NCBI RefSeq assembly: GCF_965208555.1
Contig: NZ_OZ242342.1
Coordinates: 1,178,001-1,242,000, forward strand
Length of the DNA: 64,000 nt
From: Poriferisodalis sp965208555
GTDB taxonomy: Bacteria; Actinomycetota; Acidimicrobiia; Acidimicrobiales; Poriferisodalaceae
Direction of reading: 5' to 3'
This document shows positions 49,947-58,978 of this stretch, piece by piece (the stretch's first letter is position 1; every line of letters starts with the position of its first letter). A program made the translations under genes and the position numbers. Under the pieces are notes generated by a model, which was given only the letters and a program-made list of their open reading frames with translations, was not told where the DNA came from and did not search any database.

Positions 49947-51077
49947 ATGAGCGAGACGAGCGCGAACGACCAGACGCTGCCACGAGGCATTCCCGACGAC
50001 CGGCCTGCGGACGGCGACGACAGGGCCCCCGTGTCGTTCCGCCTCGACGAGCTTCGGCCGTGGGGCATCGCTGCATACGTGGCCGCTGGCATGGCTGCCG
50101 ACGATGCAGCAACCGTGGTCGACAACCAGCTCTGGTCGGACCGGCGCGGTGTCGACACGCACGGCTTCCAGCGGATCAGCTGGTACGTCAACTGGTTCCG
50201 TGACGGCACCACCGACCCGGCTGCCCAATGCGAGATCGTCACCCGCACACCGTCGGTTTTGGTGGCCGACGGGCATCATGGTCTCGGTCAGCTGGTGATC
50301 ACCCGCTTCATGGAGCAGCTCATCGAAGCGGCCAAAGCGAGCGGGCTCGTTGTGGGGGTCATCCGCAACTCCAACGACTGGGGATGCGGGGCCAACTATC
50401 CGTACCATGCGGCCGAGGCCGGCTTCGTCTGCTACGGCACCACGACGTCGGTGCCCAACCTGGCGCCCTTCGGCAGCCGTCGCAAGCTGTTCGGCAACAA
50501 CCCGATCGTGTGGACGTTCCCCCGCCGCGACCAGCCGCCCATCGTGCTGGACATGGCGATCACGCCCGTGGCGCTGGGCAAGGTGCTGCGGGCTCGCTCG
50601 GAGGGCGCGGAGATCCCGATGGAGTGGGGCTTTCTGGACCGGGACGGCAACCCCACGGTCGATCCCGATGTGGCGATGCGCGGCATCGTGCCGGCGATCG
50701 GCGGTTACAAGGGCATCGGCATGATCACTGCGTCGAATATCGCCGCGGGGATCCTGGCCGGATCAGCCCATACCGGCGACGTGGCCGTCGGGCGACGAGG
50801 GCAGTTCTTCCTGCTGATGGACCCGGGCGTGTTCCGCGACCGTGACGGCTACTACGACGACATCGAGGACATGGTCGCCCAGATCCGGGCTGCAGGCGAA
50901 GAGGACGTGCTGCCTGGCCAGACCGTGTACCTGCCGGGCGAGCTGGAGCAACTCGAGATGGACCGGCGCAGTGCTGCCGGCACGGTCAGCTATCCCGCGT
51001 CGGTGGTGCGCTCGCTGGGCCGAGTCGGCGACGAGCTGGGCGTGCCGTTCGACTGCACACCGGCGGCAGCGTCATGA
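49947..51077 (+). CDS. Malate/L-lactate dehydrogenase (Ldh2) family oxidoreductase
   Basis: A 376-residue NAD(P)-dependent dehydrogenase of the Ldh2/YlbC/DlgD fold, distinct from classical MDH. DRRGVDTHGFQRISWYV (about 68-84) holds the conserved Asp-His pair. HHGLGQLV (about 111-118) and GANYPYHAAEAGFVCYGTT (about 150-168) are typical. GSRRKLFGNNPIVWTFPR (about 174-191) forms the cofactor region. It reduces a 2-oxo acid or oxidises a 2-hydroxy acid. Its stop overlaps the next gene by ATGA. Confidence 0.92.
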   Translation: MSETSANDQTLPRGIPDDRPADGDDRAPVSFRLDELRPWGIAAYVAAGMAADDAATVVDNQLWSDRRGVDTHGFQRISWYVNWFRDGTTDPAAQCEIVTRTPSVLVADGHHGLGQLVITRFMEQLIEAAKASGLVVGVIRNSNDWGCGANYPYHAAEAGFVCYGTTTSVPNLAPFGSRRKLFGNNPIVWTFPRRDQPPIVLDMAITPVALGKVLRARSEGAEIPMEWGFLDRDGNPTVDPDVAMRGIVPAIGGYKGIGMITASNIAAGILAGSAHTGDVAVGRRGQFFLLMDPGVFRDRDGYYDDIEDMVAQIRAAGEEDVLPGQTVYLPGELEQLEMDRRSAAGTVSYPASVVRSLGRVGDELGVPFDCTPAAAS

Positions 51078-52240
51078 GCGGCGTCACGAGCGACAAGATG
51101 CTGGCGCTCGCCGCTGAGTGGGGTCCGACGTTGCGGGAACGCAGCGCCGAGATCGACTCGCTGCGGCAGCTGCCGCAGGATCTGGCCGATGCACTGGCTG
51201 CCGATGGCTTCTACCGCACGCTGGTCCCGCCGGCACTCGGCGGGATGGGCCTGTCGCCCGCGGTCGTGGCCAACATCAGCGAGGTGCTGGCGATGGGCAA
51301 CGCCTCGGCAGCGTGGTGCACGTTCATCGGATCGACCTCACAGATCATGTTCGCCGCCCTCGAGGCGACCCAGCTCGCAGAGATCCTGGAGAACCCCGAT
51401 GTCATCACCGCCGGTGTGTTCGCCCATTCAGGGACGGCGACCGCCGCAGCGGGGCCCGACGGTGCCGACGGCTACCGGGTGCAGGGCCGTTGGGCGTGGG
51501 CATCGGGCTCCCACAACTCGGAATGGATCTCGGGGGGCGTGCAGATCGACAGCGGCGACGGCCCCCAGCCGGCGCTGGGCCGGGCGTTCTTCCGGCCCGA
51601 CGACATCGAGTTGCACGACGACTGGTACACGAGCGGGCTGCGCGGCTCGGGTTCGAGCACGTTCGAGGCCCATGACGTCTGGCTCCCCGCCACTCGCATC
51701 GCCCATGAGCGCACCATTCTGAAATCCCCATACGCCGCTGAACCGCTGTACCGCATGCCGCTGTTCGGCCTGCTGGCGCTGCCGATCGGCGCAATCGCGC
51801 TGGGGATGGCCCGGGCGTGCGTCGACGAGGTGATCGATGTCGCCAAGTCGAAAGTGCCGCAGGGCTCGCGGCGCACGCTGGGCCAACGGCCGTCGCTGCA
51901 CTCGGCTGTGGCGGTGGCAGACACCGAGGTGCGCGCTGCGCGGAATCTGCTGTATTCGTCGATTGATGCTGCGTGGGCACGGGCGCAGCACGGCTTGTCC
52001 GATCTGGAACTGCGGCGTGATCTGCGCACCGCGACGACTCATGCGATGCAGACAAGTCTGGGTGTTGCCCAGTCCATGAACGCCGCCGTCGGCGGCACCG
52101 CTGTGTTCGAAGCATCCCCGCTGCAGCGCCATCTGCGCGATGCCCAGACTGCTTCGGCCCACTTCATGGTGGCCATGCCGGTCATGGAACTGGCAGGCCG
52201 CACCTACTTCGACCCCGAAGCCGACACCTCCGGCCTCTAG
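51074..52240 (+). CDS. Acyl-CoA dehydrogenase-fold flavoprotein (HsaA/HpaB-like)
   Basis: A 388-residue flavoprotein with the acyl-CoA dehydrogenase fold. It resembles the two-component monooxygenase branch: GRWAWASGSHNSEWISGG (about 138-155), TSGLRGSGSSTFEAHDVWLP (TSGLRGSGSS about 189-198) and a C-terminal GGTAVFEASPLQRHLRDAQTA, where the FxxSPLQRxLRD motif is characteristic of HsaA/DszC-type oxygenases. No reductase partner is visible nearby. It is translationally coupled to the Ldh2 gene. Confidence 0.88.
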   Translation: MSGVTSDKMLALAAEWGPTLRERSAEIDSLRQLPQDLADALAADGFYRTLVPPALGGMGLSPAVVANISEVLAMGNASAAWCTFIGSTSQIMFAALEATQLAEILENPDVITAGVFAHSGTATAAAGPDGADGYRVQGRWAWASGSHNSEWISGGVQIDSGDGPQPALGRAFFRPDDIELHDDWYTSGLRGSGSSTFEAHDVWLPATRIAHERTILKSPYAAEPLYRMPLFGLLALPIGAIALGMARACVDEVIDVAKSKVPQGSRRTLGQRPSLHSAVAVADTEVRAARNLLYSSIDAAWARAQHGLSDLELRRDLRTATTHAMQTSLGVAQSMNAAVGGTAVFEASPLQRHLRDAQTASAHFMVAMPVMELAGRTYFDPEADTSGL

Positions 52241-52255
52241 CCGATTCGATCCCGC

Positions 52256-53929
52256 TCAGTCCTCGCGGCGGCGCTGGTGGGCGGGGAGCGGGAACGTGAT
52301 CGGGATCAGCGCAGTGAGATCGATATCGATCAGCGACGGCCCGACCGGGCCGGATTCGCCGCTGGCTCGGACCACCGCCTCGCCGAACGCTGCTTCGAAC
52401 TCGACGACGCTGCTGACCCGCTTGGCGGGCACACCCATGGCCTCGGCCACGCCGACGAAATCGATGCCGCCGATCTCGGTGCCGTGGTGTTCGTCCCACA
52501 GCGCGTCCTGGATGATGCGCAGCACGCCATAGCCGCCGTCGTTGAACACGCACACGATGACTGGAAGGCCATGCTCGGCGAGCGTCGAGATCTCTCCCAC
52601 CGACAGCATCAAGCCGCCATCGCCCTGGATCACCACGGTCGGCTGGCCGGTGGCCAGCGCTGCGCCAACAGCCATCGGCACGCCGGGGCCGATAGCGGCA
52701 TTGGCCGCCCGGATCGATGTGCGCGGCGCCACGATCGGCAGCAGGCGGTTTCCCCACATGTAGCCAGGGACCGTGGTGTCACGCACGATGCGGGCCTCAT
52801 CGGGCAGCATCTGGCGGATCGCATCGCAGATCGCCGCGTGGTCTGGTCCGATCTCGTCCCGCATCGCCTCCATGTCCGACGAGCGATGCTTGCGAGCTCG
52901 CTCCACGTAGCCGTCGTCGATGGTGGGCGCTCCGTCACCCAGCCGTTCGAGCAGTCCGGCCAGGCTGAGCTTGGCGTCGCCCACGACGGCCAGCGACGCC
53001 GGGTAGTTGAGACCGATCACGCCAGGATCGGCGTCGAGGTGTATCAGCTCGTCGGGCAGGCCCAACGCCCACACCCGGGTTGCGTAGTTCTGGAACCGGG
53101 TGCCCACGGCCAGCAGCAGGTCCGCCTCGGCGAAAACGTCAGCCATCTGGGGACGGTCCGAGCGGAAGCCCAGCGACAACGGGTGCAGCTCGCTCAGGGC
53201 ACTGCGGCCCTCGATGGTGGTCACGACGGGGGCGCCGAGCCGTTCCGCCAGTGCGGTGAGCTCGGCTGAGGCGTCAGCAATGACTACACCGCCTCCGGCC
53301 CAGATGAGCGGCCGCTGCGCTGCCGCCAGACGCTCGGCTGCATCGTCGAGCAGCGCGGCATCAGGTCGCAGCCGGGGCACCTCGGCAGACCCGGCGATCG
53401 GCGCGTCGCCGACGCGTGCGTACTGGAAGTCGATCGGGATCTCGACTGCGCCGGGCTGGGGCCGGCCCGTGCGAACGTCGTCGGCGACTCGGGCGATCTC
53501 AGCCGAGATCTCGCTGGGATGCCGTACCGACGCCACGCTGCGGCACACCGACCGCAGCATCTCGACCTGCCCTTCGTTCTCGTGCAGGAAGCCCTTCCCC
53601 TTGCCATAGAAGCGTGACTCGGTCTGGCCAGTCACCATCAGCACGGCCGAACTCGTGAAGGCGGCCTCGTAGATGCCGGGCACGGCGTTGGCGGCGCCCG
53701 GGCCGGTCGACGTGAGCAGCACACCCATCTCTCCGGTTGCGCGGTAGTAGGCGTCTGCGGCGTGCGCCGCGGCCTGCTCGTGACGGACCTTGACCACCTC
53801 GATGTCATCGCGCACCGACAGCGCCTCGTAGATCGGCAGGTTGTGAACGCTGACGATGCCGAACACGTGCCGCACGCCCAGGCGCGCCAGCGTCGCCGCG
53901 ACGGCCTCGCCGCCGGTCATCTCACTCAT
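52256..53929 (-). CDS. Thiamine diphosphate-binding enzyme, acetolactate-synthase-like
   Basis: A 557-residue ThDP enzyme. The N-terminal PYR domain has VRHVFGI and the activating Glu in VRHEQAAAHAADAY (about 45-58). A central Rossmann-like domain follows. The C-terminal ThDP motif is GDGGLMLSVGEISTLAEHG and, later, FNDGGYG. Acetolactate synthase, benzoylformate decarboxylase and oxalyl-CoA decarboxylase relatives share this layout, and I cannot choose between them. ATG 53929 is preferred to the GTG three codons upstream. It is convergent with the flavoprotein gene. Confidence 0.9.
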   Translation of the reverse strand: MSEMTGGEAVAATLARLGVRHVFGIVSVHNLPIYEALSVRDDIEVVKVRHEQAAAHAADAYYRATGEMGVLLTSTGPGAANAVPGIYEAAFTSSAVLMVTGQTESRFYGKGKGFLHENEGQVEMLRSVCRSVASVRHPSEISAEIARVADDVRTGRPQPGAVEIPIDFQYARVGDAPIAGSAEVPRLRPDAALLDDAAERLAAAQRPLIWAGGGVVIADASAELTALAERLGAPVVTTIEGRSALSELHPLSLGFRSDRPQMADVFAEADLLLAVGTRFQNYATRVWALGLPDELIHLDADPGVIGLNYPASLAVVGDAKLSLAGLLERLGDGAPTIDDGYVERARKHRSSDMEAMRDEIGPDHAAICDAIRQMLPDEARIVRDTTVPGYMWGNRLLPIVAPRTSIRAANAAIGPGVPMAVGAALATGQPTVVIQGDGGLMLSVGEISTLAEHGLPVIVCVFNDGGYGVLRIIQDALWDEHHGTEIGGIDFVGVAEAMGVPAKRVSSVVEFEAAFGEAVVRASGESGPVGPSLIDIDLTALIPITFPLPAHQRRRED

Positions 53930-54013
53930 GGCAGTCACTCACCTCGGGCCTCGCTCATCGCCCGCACGGTAGCCCTGCGGCACCGCCGACCGCCCGCTGT
54001 CGCCGCCGGCGGT

Positions 54014-54598
54014 TCAGGCGTCGAGGCTGAACGGCGGGTACTGGTCCGTCAGCAGATGCAGGTAGGCGTTCATGCGCAGGTTCACCCCGAACCACGAGAC
54101 GACCCACCCGCGCATGCCCTCGGGCCAGCGGCCGGTGAACAGCACAGCAAAGAAGCCGAGCACGACCAGAACCGCAGTGATGAGACCGGTGATCGCGGTG
54201 AACACCAAGGCCGGGATCACCAGGATCAGACGAAACAGCACCGTGAGCCGGTTGCGGTCGGTGAGCTGAGGCTCGATGTCCACAACGACTGGAGTGTCGC
54301 CGGGCTCGGGCGCCGACATGTCGAACTCGAACGGTGGGTACCGCTCGTGCAGGAAGTCGAAGTAGGCGTACAACCGGATGCTGTAGCGGAGGTACATGGA
54401 CTGGAAGTCCGCCAAGCCTTTGGGCAGCTTGCCGGTGAACACGATGGCGAGCCACCCGAACAGGTTGAGCAGCCAGGCAATGTGCTGCAGGATCTCGAAC
54501 AGGATGAGATGCGGGATCAGCAGCAGCCAGTGCACCAAGGGTCGCCAGTTGGCGATCCGCTCCGGTGATTCGACGGTGACAGAAGCCGGGTAAGCCAT
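54014..54598 (-). CDS. DUF4389 membrane protein (copy 1)
   Basis: A 194-residue DUF4389 protein. It has two pairs of membrane helices, at about 24-56 (WLLLIPHLILFEILQHIAWLL) and about 125-155. Each is followed by the family motif FTGKLPKGLADF (about 54-65) or FTGRWPEGMRGW and a HERYPPFEF / TDQYPPFSL strand. Function unknown. AACCTA (minus-strand TAGGTT) seven bases before the ATG indicates a leaderless start. The neighbouring upstream gene is a paralogue. Confidence 0.9.
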   Translation of the reverse strand: MAYPASVTVESPERIANWRPLVHWLLLIPHLILFEILQHIAWLLNLFGWLAIVFTGKLPKGLADFQSMYLRYSIRLYAYFDFLHERYPPFEFDMSAPEPGDTPVVVDIEPQLTDRNRLTVLFRLILVIPALVFTAITGLITAVLVVLGFFAVLFTGRWPEGMRGWVVSWFGVNLRMNAYLHLLTDQYPPFSLDA

Positions 54599-54664
54599 GC
54601 CGCCGAACCTACTTGGAGGCTCGGAATGGTCGGGGCATCGCCCAGAGGCGGGCGGGAACTGGCC

Positions 54665-55249
54665 CTATGCGGCGGTGCTGAGCGGTGGGTACTTGTCGGT
54701 GAGCATGTAGATGAAGGCCAAGTAGCGCGCATGGGCCCGGTAGAACCCGGTCACGAAGTTGCGCATGCTCGCAGGCCAGCGGCCGGTGAACAGGATGATG
54801 AAGTAGGCGATCGTCACCACCACGACAACGAGATAGGAGTAGACGGTGACGAAAACGATCTGCGGCAGCCCGTATATCGGACGGAACAGCGCTGCCAGAC
54901 GATTGCGGTTCCCCGGCGCCACTTCGACATTCACCGCCACCGGCGAACCGCCCGGATCCTCTGCCGAGGAAGAGAACTCAAACGGCGGGTACTGGTGATG
55001 GATGATGTGCACGTACGACAGCACGCGCGGGTAATAGCGGATGTACATCGTCTGGAAGTTCGCGATACCTGCCGGAAGCTTGCCGGTGATGAGAACCGCG
55101 AGCATGGTCAAGATCGCGAGCAGCCACGCCACCACGTGGAATACAGCCAAGATCACGAAGTGCGGGATCAGCAAGATCCAGTGAACGAGCGGTCGCCAGT
55201 TCGCAACGCGGTCCGGGGCGTCGACGGAAACGGAAACTGGGTAGTCCAT
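54665..55249 (-). CDS. DUF4389 membrane protein (copy 2)
   Basis: A 194-residue paralogue of the next gene and identical in length. It has membrane helices at about 22-58 and 125-155 with the same motifs: ITGKLPAGIANF (about 54-65), HHQYPPFEF and FTGRWPASMRNF. The two copies are similar through their whole length and separated by 66 bases, so they arose by tandem duplication. Each has its own -10 hexamer (here TAGTTT on the minus strand, six bases from the ATG). Confidence 0.9.
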   Translation of the reverse strand: MDYPVSVSVDAPDRVANWRPLVHWILLIPHFVILAVFHVVAWLLAILTMLAVLITGKLPAGIANFQTMYIRYYPRVLSYVHIIHHQYPPFEFSSSAEDPGGSPVAVNVEVAPGNRNRLAALFRPIYGLPQIVFVTVYSYLVVVVVTIAYFIILFTGRWPASMRNFVTGFYRAHARYLAFIYMLTDKYPPLSTAA

Positions 55250-55310
55250 ACCTGAAAACTACTCGCGCCCCGACCGTCGCCCGGGACTCATCCGGAGGGC
55301 GACCGCTGCG

Positions 55311-56162
55311 CTACGCGGCGACGAGCGGGAACTTGTGGTCGTCGGCGGGGTATTCGCCGGGAACTGAGGTGGTGTCGTCGTCGCACACGATGGGATCGCA
55401 ACCGGGATGGGGGTACCACACCGCATCATCCCCCAGCCAGCGGGTGGACAGCGCCACCCGCCGGTGATCGCCGGCATTGCCAGGCGAACCGTGGATGATC
55501 CACGACGAGAAGAACAGCGCATCGCCCGGTTCGACGTCAAAACCCACGATGTCGTAGGCGGCCCGGTCGGCCTCGACGTCGGGCATCTTCTCGCCCTCGA
55601 AGTCGGCCATGAAGCCTTTCTTGCCGTCGAAGGACTCCGGCGCGTAGTAGGCGTCCCAGCTGTGCGAACCGCGCACGAACTCGAGCGAGCTCTCCGCCAC
55701 GGTCACCGGCGTCATGGCCACCCATGCCGAGCAGATCTGCTTGCCGAGGAACGGCCAATAGGGAATGTCCTGGTGCCACGGCGTCGGGTTGGCGGTACGC
55801 GGCTCTTTGATGAGCAGGTGATCGAAGTAGAGGCGGGCAGTGGCCGACCCCATCAGCGCCGCAGCCATCTGCGCCATGCCGGAGTTGAAGACGAAGTCGC
55901 CGATGACCGGGTCGATCTCCCAGCGGTAGCGGCTGGTGAACAGCCGGTTCTCCGAAGCACCCGGGTTCGTGTCCGACACCCACTTGCCGGGCTCGCGCAG
56001 CTGCTCGTCGGCCACGCCCAGCACCCGATCGATCCAAGCGGCCGACACCGCATGCGTCACCTTCACCACGCCATCGGCCGCGAACACCGCCTTGTGTTCG
56101 TCGGTGATGCGTTCGCCGGCCCGAGAGCTGGCCTGGATCGGGTGGCCATAAGGGCGACTCAT
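55311..56162 (-). CDS. Phytanoyl-CoA dioxygenase (PhyH) family protein
   Basis: A 283-residue Fe(II)/2-oxoglutarate-dependent oxygenase. The iron ligands are His and Asp in TPWHQDIPYW (about 135-144; HxD) and a distal His in IIHGSPGNAGDHRR (about 222-235), with Arg for 2-oxoglutarate. Substrates of bacterial PhyH proteins vary widely. The GAGGAGGAG Shine-Dalgarno suggests strong translation. It lies 36 bases after the glutamate-synthase-like gene. Confidence 0.92.
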   Translation of the reverse strand: MSRPYGHPIQASSRAGERITDEHKAVFAADGVVKVTHAVSAAWIDRVLGVADEQLREPGKWVSDTNPGASENRLFTSRYRWEIDPVIGDFVFNSGMAQMAAALMGSATARLYFDHLLIKEPRTANPTPWHQDIPYWPFLGKQICSAWVAMTPVTVAESSLEFVRGSHSWDAYYAPESFDGKKGFMADFEGEKMPDVEADRAAYDIVGFDVEPGDALFFSSWIIHGSPGNAGDHRRVALSTRWLGDDAVWYPHPGCDPIVCDDDTTSVPGEYPADDHKFPLVAA

Positions 56163-56198
56163 GTCTCCTCCTCGACGTGGTATCCGGGCTCGGGTCCG

Positions 56199-57776
56199 CT
56201 ACGCCGCAGACGAATTCGATGCGAGTGAGTCTGCCAGCGCTTCAGCGTCGGTTTGCGCGTCTTCAGCCGAACGGGCACTCACCGCCTCCAGCAGACCGGC
56301 GATGCGGGCTGGGCTGTGGGTGCGCTCCTGCATGACGCCGAAGGCGTGGTGCGCGGGGATCAGGTCGCCAAAGGGGCTGACCACGTTGACGTTGTCGCCC
56401 CCGATGAGACCCGGATGCTCCACGCCGCAGGCATCAGCCAGCCGGAAGAGCTCCTTACGCAGCCCGATGACGTAGTTCGCCAGCCGCACGCTCTTGAGCG
56501 TGGGGTCGAGACCGCGAGAGAGCCACTTGTTCTGGGTCGCCACGCCCGTCGGGCAGTGATCGGTGTGGCAGCGCTGCGCCTGGATGCAGCCGATTGCCAT
56601 CATCGGCTCGCGAGCCACGCCGATCATGTCGACGCCGATGTTGAAGGCCAGTGCCGCGGGCGCGGGAAAGCCCAGCTTGGCCGAGCCGATCATCACGATC
56701 TGGTCGGTGAGCCCGGCCTCGCCGAACGCTCGGTGCACGATGCCGAAGGCCCGCCAGAACGGCAGCGCGACGTGGTCGGTGAACACCAGCGGTCCCGCGC
56801 CGGTTCCTCCCTCGGCACCGTCGACGGTGACGAAGTCGGGTCCCCGGCGGGTTTCGGCCATGTGCTGTGCCAGCTCGGTCCAGAACGCTTCCTGGCCGAC
56901 GGCCGACTTGATGCCCACGGGCAGACCGGTTGCCCCGGCCACCTCTTCCACGAAGTCCACCAGCTCAGCCACACTGCCGAACGCCGAGTGACGGCTGGGG
57001 CTCACCACGTCCTTGCCGACCGGCACGCCACGTGCCTCGGCGATCTCAGGGCTCACCTTTGCCCCGGGCAGCAGACCGCCAACACCGGGCTTCGCCCCTT
57101 GGGACAGCTTCACCTCGATGGATCGCACCGGCGCCCCGTCGACGGTTTCCAGCAGGCGATCCATCGAGAACGTGCCGTCGGGATTCCGGCACCCGAAGTA
57201 GCCCGTCCCCATCTGAAACACCAGGTCGCCGCCGCTGCGGTGGTACTTCGAGACACCGCCCTCGCCGGTGTTGTGCATGCAGCCGGCCAGCTTCGCGCCG
57301 CGGTTGAGCGCCTCGATTGCCGTTCCCGACAACGACCCGAAGCTCATGGCCGACACGTTCACGATCGACGCCGGTCGGAAGGCCTTCTCGCGCTCTCGCC
57401 AGGCGCCCATGATCTTGCCGCACGCCAGAGGCGCATCGTCTGGCACCGTCCGGCCGAGCGGGAACGGGCTGTGGCGGAACGTGATGTGGCCGGGCTTGTC
57501 GATCTCGTCGTCGGTGCCGAAGCCGAAGTAGGTGTTCTGCTGCTTGGCGGTGGAATACACCCAGCGCCGCTCGTCCCGGTTGAAGGGCCGCTCTTCCTCG
57601 TTGTGGGCGACGATGTACTGCCGCAGCTCCGGGCCGATCTTCTCCAACAGGAAACGCAGATGACCGATGACCGGGTAGGTGCGCAGAATCGAGTGGCGCT
57701 TCTGGACGCTGTCGTGGATGAACACGAGCAGCAGCAACACCCCGACGATGATCAGCCCCCACAGCCACCACGGCAC
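56199..57776 (-). CDS. FMN-binding glutamate synthase-like protein, membrane anchored
   Basis: A 525-residue protein with an N-terminal membrane helix (WWLWGLIIVGVLLLLVFIH, about 3-21) and the Glu_synthase FMN/Fe-S domain. NVSAMSFGSLSGTAIEALNRG and HNTGEGGVSKYH (about 155-205) are followed by EVKLSQGAKPGVGGLLPG. The FMN/Fe-S part is VDGAEGGTGAGP, with CIQAQRCHTDHCPTGVATQ for the cluster Cys. No amidotransferase domain is present, so it would not use glutamine by itself. GTG 57776 is preferred because minus-strand TAGGTT ends seven bases before it. A longer open frame upstream is a shadow. Confidence 0.9.
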   Translation of the reverse strand: MPWWLWGLIIVGVLLLLVFIHDSVQKRHSILRTYPVIGHLRFLLEKIGPELRQYIVAHNEEERPFNRDERRWVYSTAKQQNTYFGFGTDDEIDKPGHITFRHSPFPLGRTVPDDAPLACGKIMGAWREREKAFRPASIVNVSAMSFGSLSGTAIEALNRGAKLAGCMHNTGEGGVSKYHRSGGDLVFQMGTGYFGCRNPDGTFSMDRLLETVDGAPVRSIEVKLSQGAKPGVGGLLPGAKVSPEIAEARGVPVGKDVVSPSRHSAFGSVAELVDFVEEVAGATGLPVGIKSAVGQEAFWTELAQHMAETRRGPDFVTVDGAEGGTGAGPLVFTDHVALPFWRAFGIVHRAFGEAGLTDQIVMIGSAKLGFPAPAALAFNIGVDMIGVAREPMMAIGCIQAQRCHTDHCPTGVATQNKWLSRGLDPTLKSVRLANYVIGLRKELFRLADACGVEHPGLIGGDNVNVVSPFGDLIPAHHAFGVMQERTHSPARIAGLLEAVSARSAEDAQTDAEALADSLASNSSAA

Positions 57777-57901
57777 GATCTCGAACCTACCGCGGGCCCA
57801 ACTGGCGCCGTAGCCGCAGCACCTCTGGGACGTCCTGGGGCACGGTCGCTCAGAGCCGAGTTCTCCCGGCCTGTCTGGGGATGGCTTCCTATGCTGGCCC
57901 A

Positions 57902-58978
57902 ATGGCAGCGGCTCCAGACGGCACAGCGCCCCGACCGGCGCTGCCGCCGCTCGAACCAGATGTGCTGGCGCTTCTGCCCGCGACCGACGAGGCGCCGCGC
58001 TGCTCAGCTCACGCTGCCGGCATCGGCACCGACCCGGGCGGCACCTCGATCGCCGCCGACGCCGTAGCACTGGTGGAGGTGCCGCTGCCGTGGCCGAAAC
58101 CGGTCTTCGCGAACGGCCTGCTCGAGGGCTTCCGGCCCATGATGGATCTTCACGTCGGTCCGACCCGGCTGCTCGCCGCTGTGCCGCCCGACGAACGTGC
58201 CCAGCGCAGCACGATCCCTGTCGCGCTGCACTGGCGCGCCGGGGCGGGAACCCAGTCGGCCTACTTCGAAGCCGACGGGCCCGACGGACTCCGTGGGCTG
58301 TTCGCCCACCTCGCCGATCAATCGCCCGCAAACCCGGTTCCGCAGGGAGCGGGCTTCGCTTCGGTCGGGTACGCCGAGAACGAGCGGGCGGTGCTCATCT
58401 GCACCCAAGGCAGCCATGACGTGTGCTGCGGCAGCGAGGGCACACGCCTTGCGGCCGACTTCGAAGCCGTGTTGCGCACCTACCGGGATGCAGACGTCAA
58501 CGAGCCGTACACCGGTGCGCCCACCGCAAGCGGACGGGTTGCCGTGTACCGCGTCAGCCACACCGGAGGCCACCGGTTCGCTCCGACGGCGATGACGCTG
58601 CCCGACGGCCGCATGTGGGCCGGCATCGAAGCAGGAGAGATCGCCACGATCTTGGACCGGACTGCCGATGCGGCCGCGATGGCATCGCGCTGCCGGGGAT
58701 GGTGGGGCGCGCCGACCGGGCCAGCCCAGGTTGCCGAGCGTGCCGTGTTCGCACGGGTCGGCTGGCCACTCGAGGACATGGCTCGCCAAGTCCGCTTCCG
58801 GCCATCGGGGGCCGGATGGGATGTCGAGGTCGTCGCAGCTGAGACCGGACGAGCATGGACGGTGTCGGTGGAGGCCGGGCGGACCGTGCCGACCATCGCG
58901 TGCCGGGCGCTCGGCGGCCTCCCCGCCAAGCCCGCGACAGAATTCACAGTCACCGATATCTGGGAGACATCGAAATGA
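57902..58978 (+). CDS. Sucrase/ferredoxin-like family protein
   Basis: A 358-residue protein of the sucrase/ferredoxin-like (Apd1-type) family with a thioredoxin-like [2Fe-2S] domain. CTQGSHDVCCG (about 168-178) supplies Cys ligands and SHTGGHRFAP (about 219-228) supplies the His pair, as in the HxxxH-type clusters of that family. An N-terminal Cys (PRCSAHA) is also conserved. ATG 57902 is preferred over ATG 57881 because TATGCT (57890-57895) ends six bases before it. Function in redox or metal homeostasis is inferred from relatives. The stop overlaps the CoA-transferase gene by ATGA. Confidence 0.85.
   Translation: MAAAPDGTAPRPALPPLEPDVLALLPATDEAPRCSAHAAGIGTDPGGTSIAADAVALVEVPLPWPKPVFANGLLEGFRPMMDLHVGPTRLLAAVPPDERAQRSTIPVALHWRAGAGTQSAYFEADGPDGLRGLFAHLADQSPANPVPQGAGFASVGYAENERAVLICTQGSHDVCCGSEGTRLAADFEAVLRTYRDADVNEPYTGAPTASGRVAVYRVSHTGGHRFAPTAMTLPDGRMWAGIEAGEIATILDRTADAAAMASRCRGWWGAPTGPAQVAERAVFARVGWPLEDMARQVRFRPSGAGWDVEVVAAETGRAWTVSVEAGRTVPTIACRALGGLPAKPATEFTVTDIWETSK

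Noticed and set aside
56199..58331. A 710-codon glutamate-synthase-like protein
   Set aside because: The first ~185 codons are Arg-rich antisense to the sucrase/ferredoxin gene. A GTG with a -10 hexamer at 57776 starts at the membrane helix.
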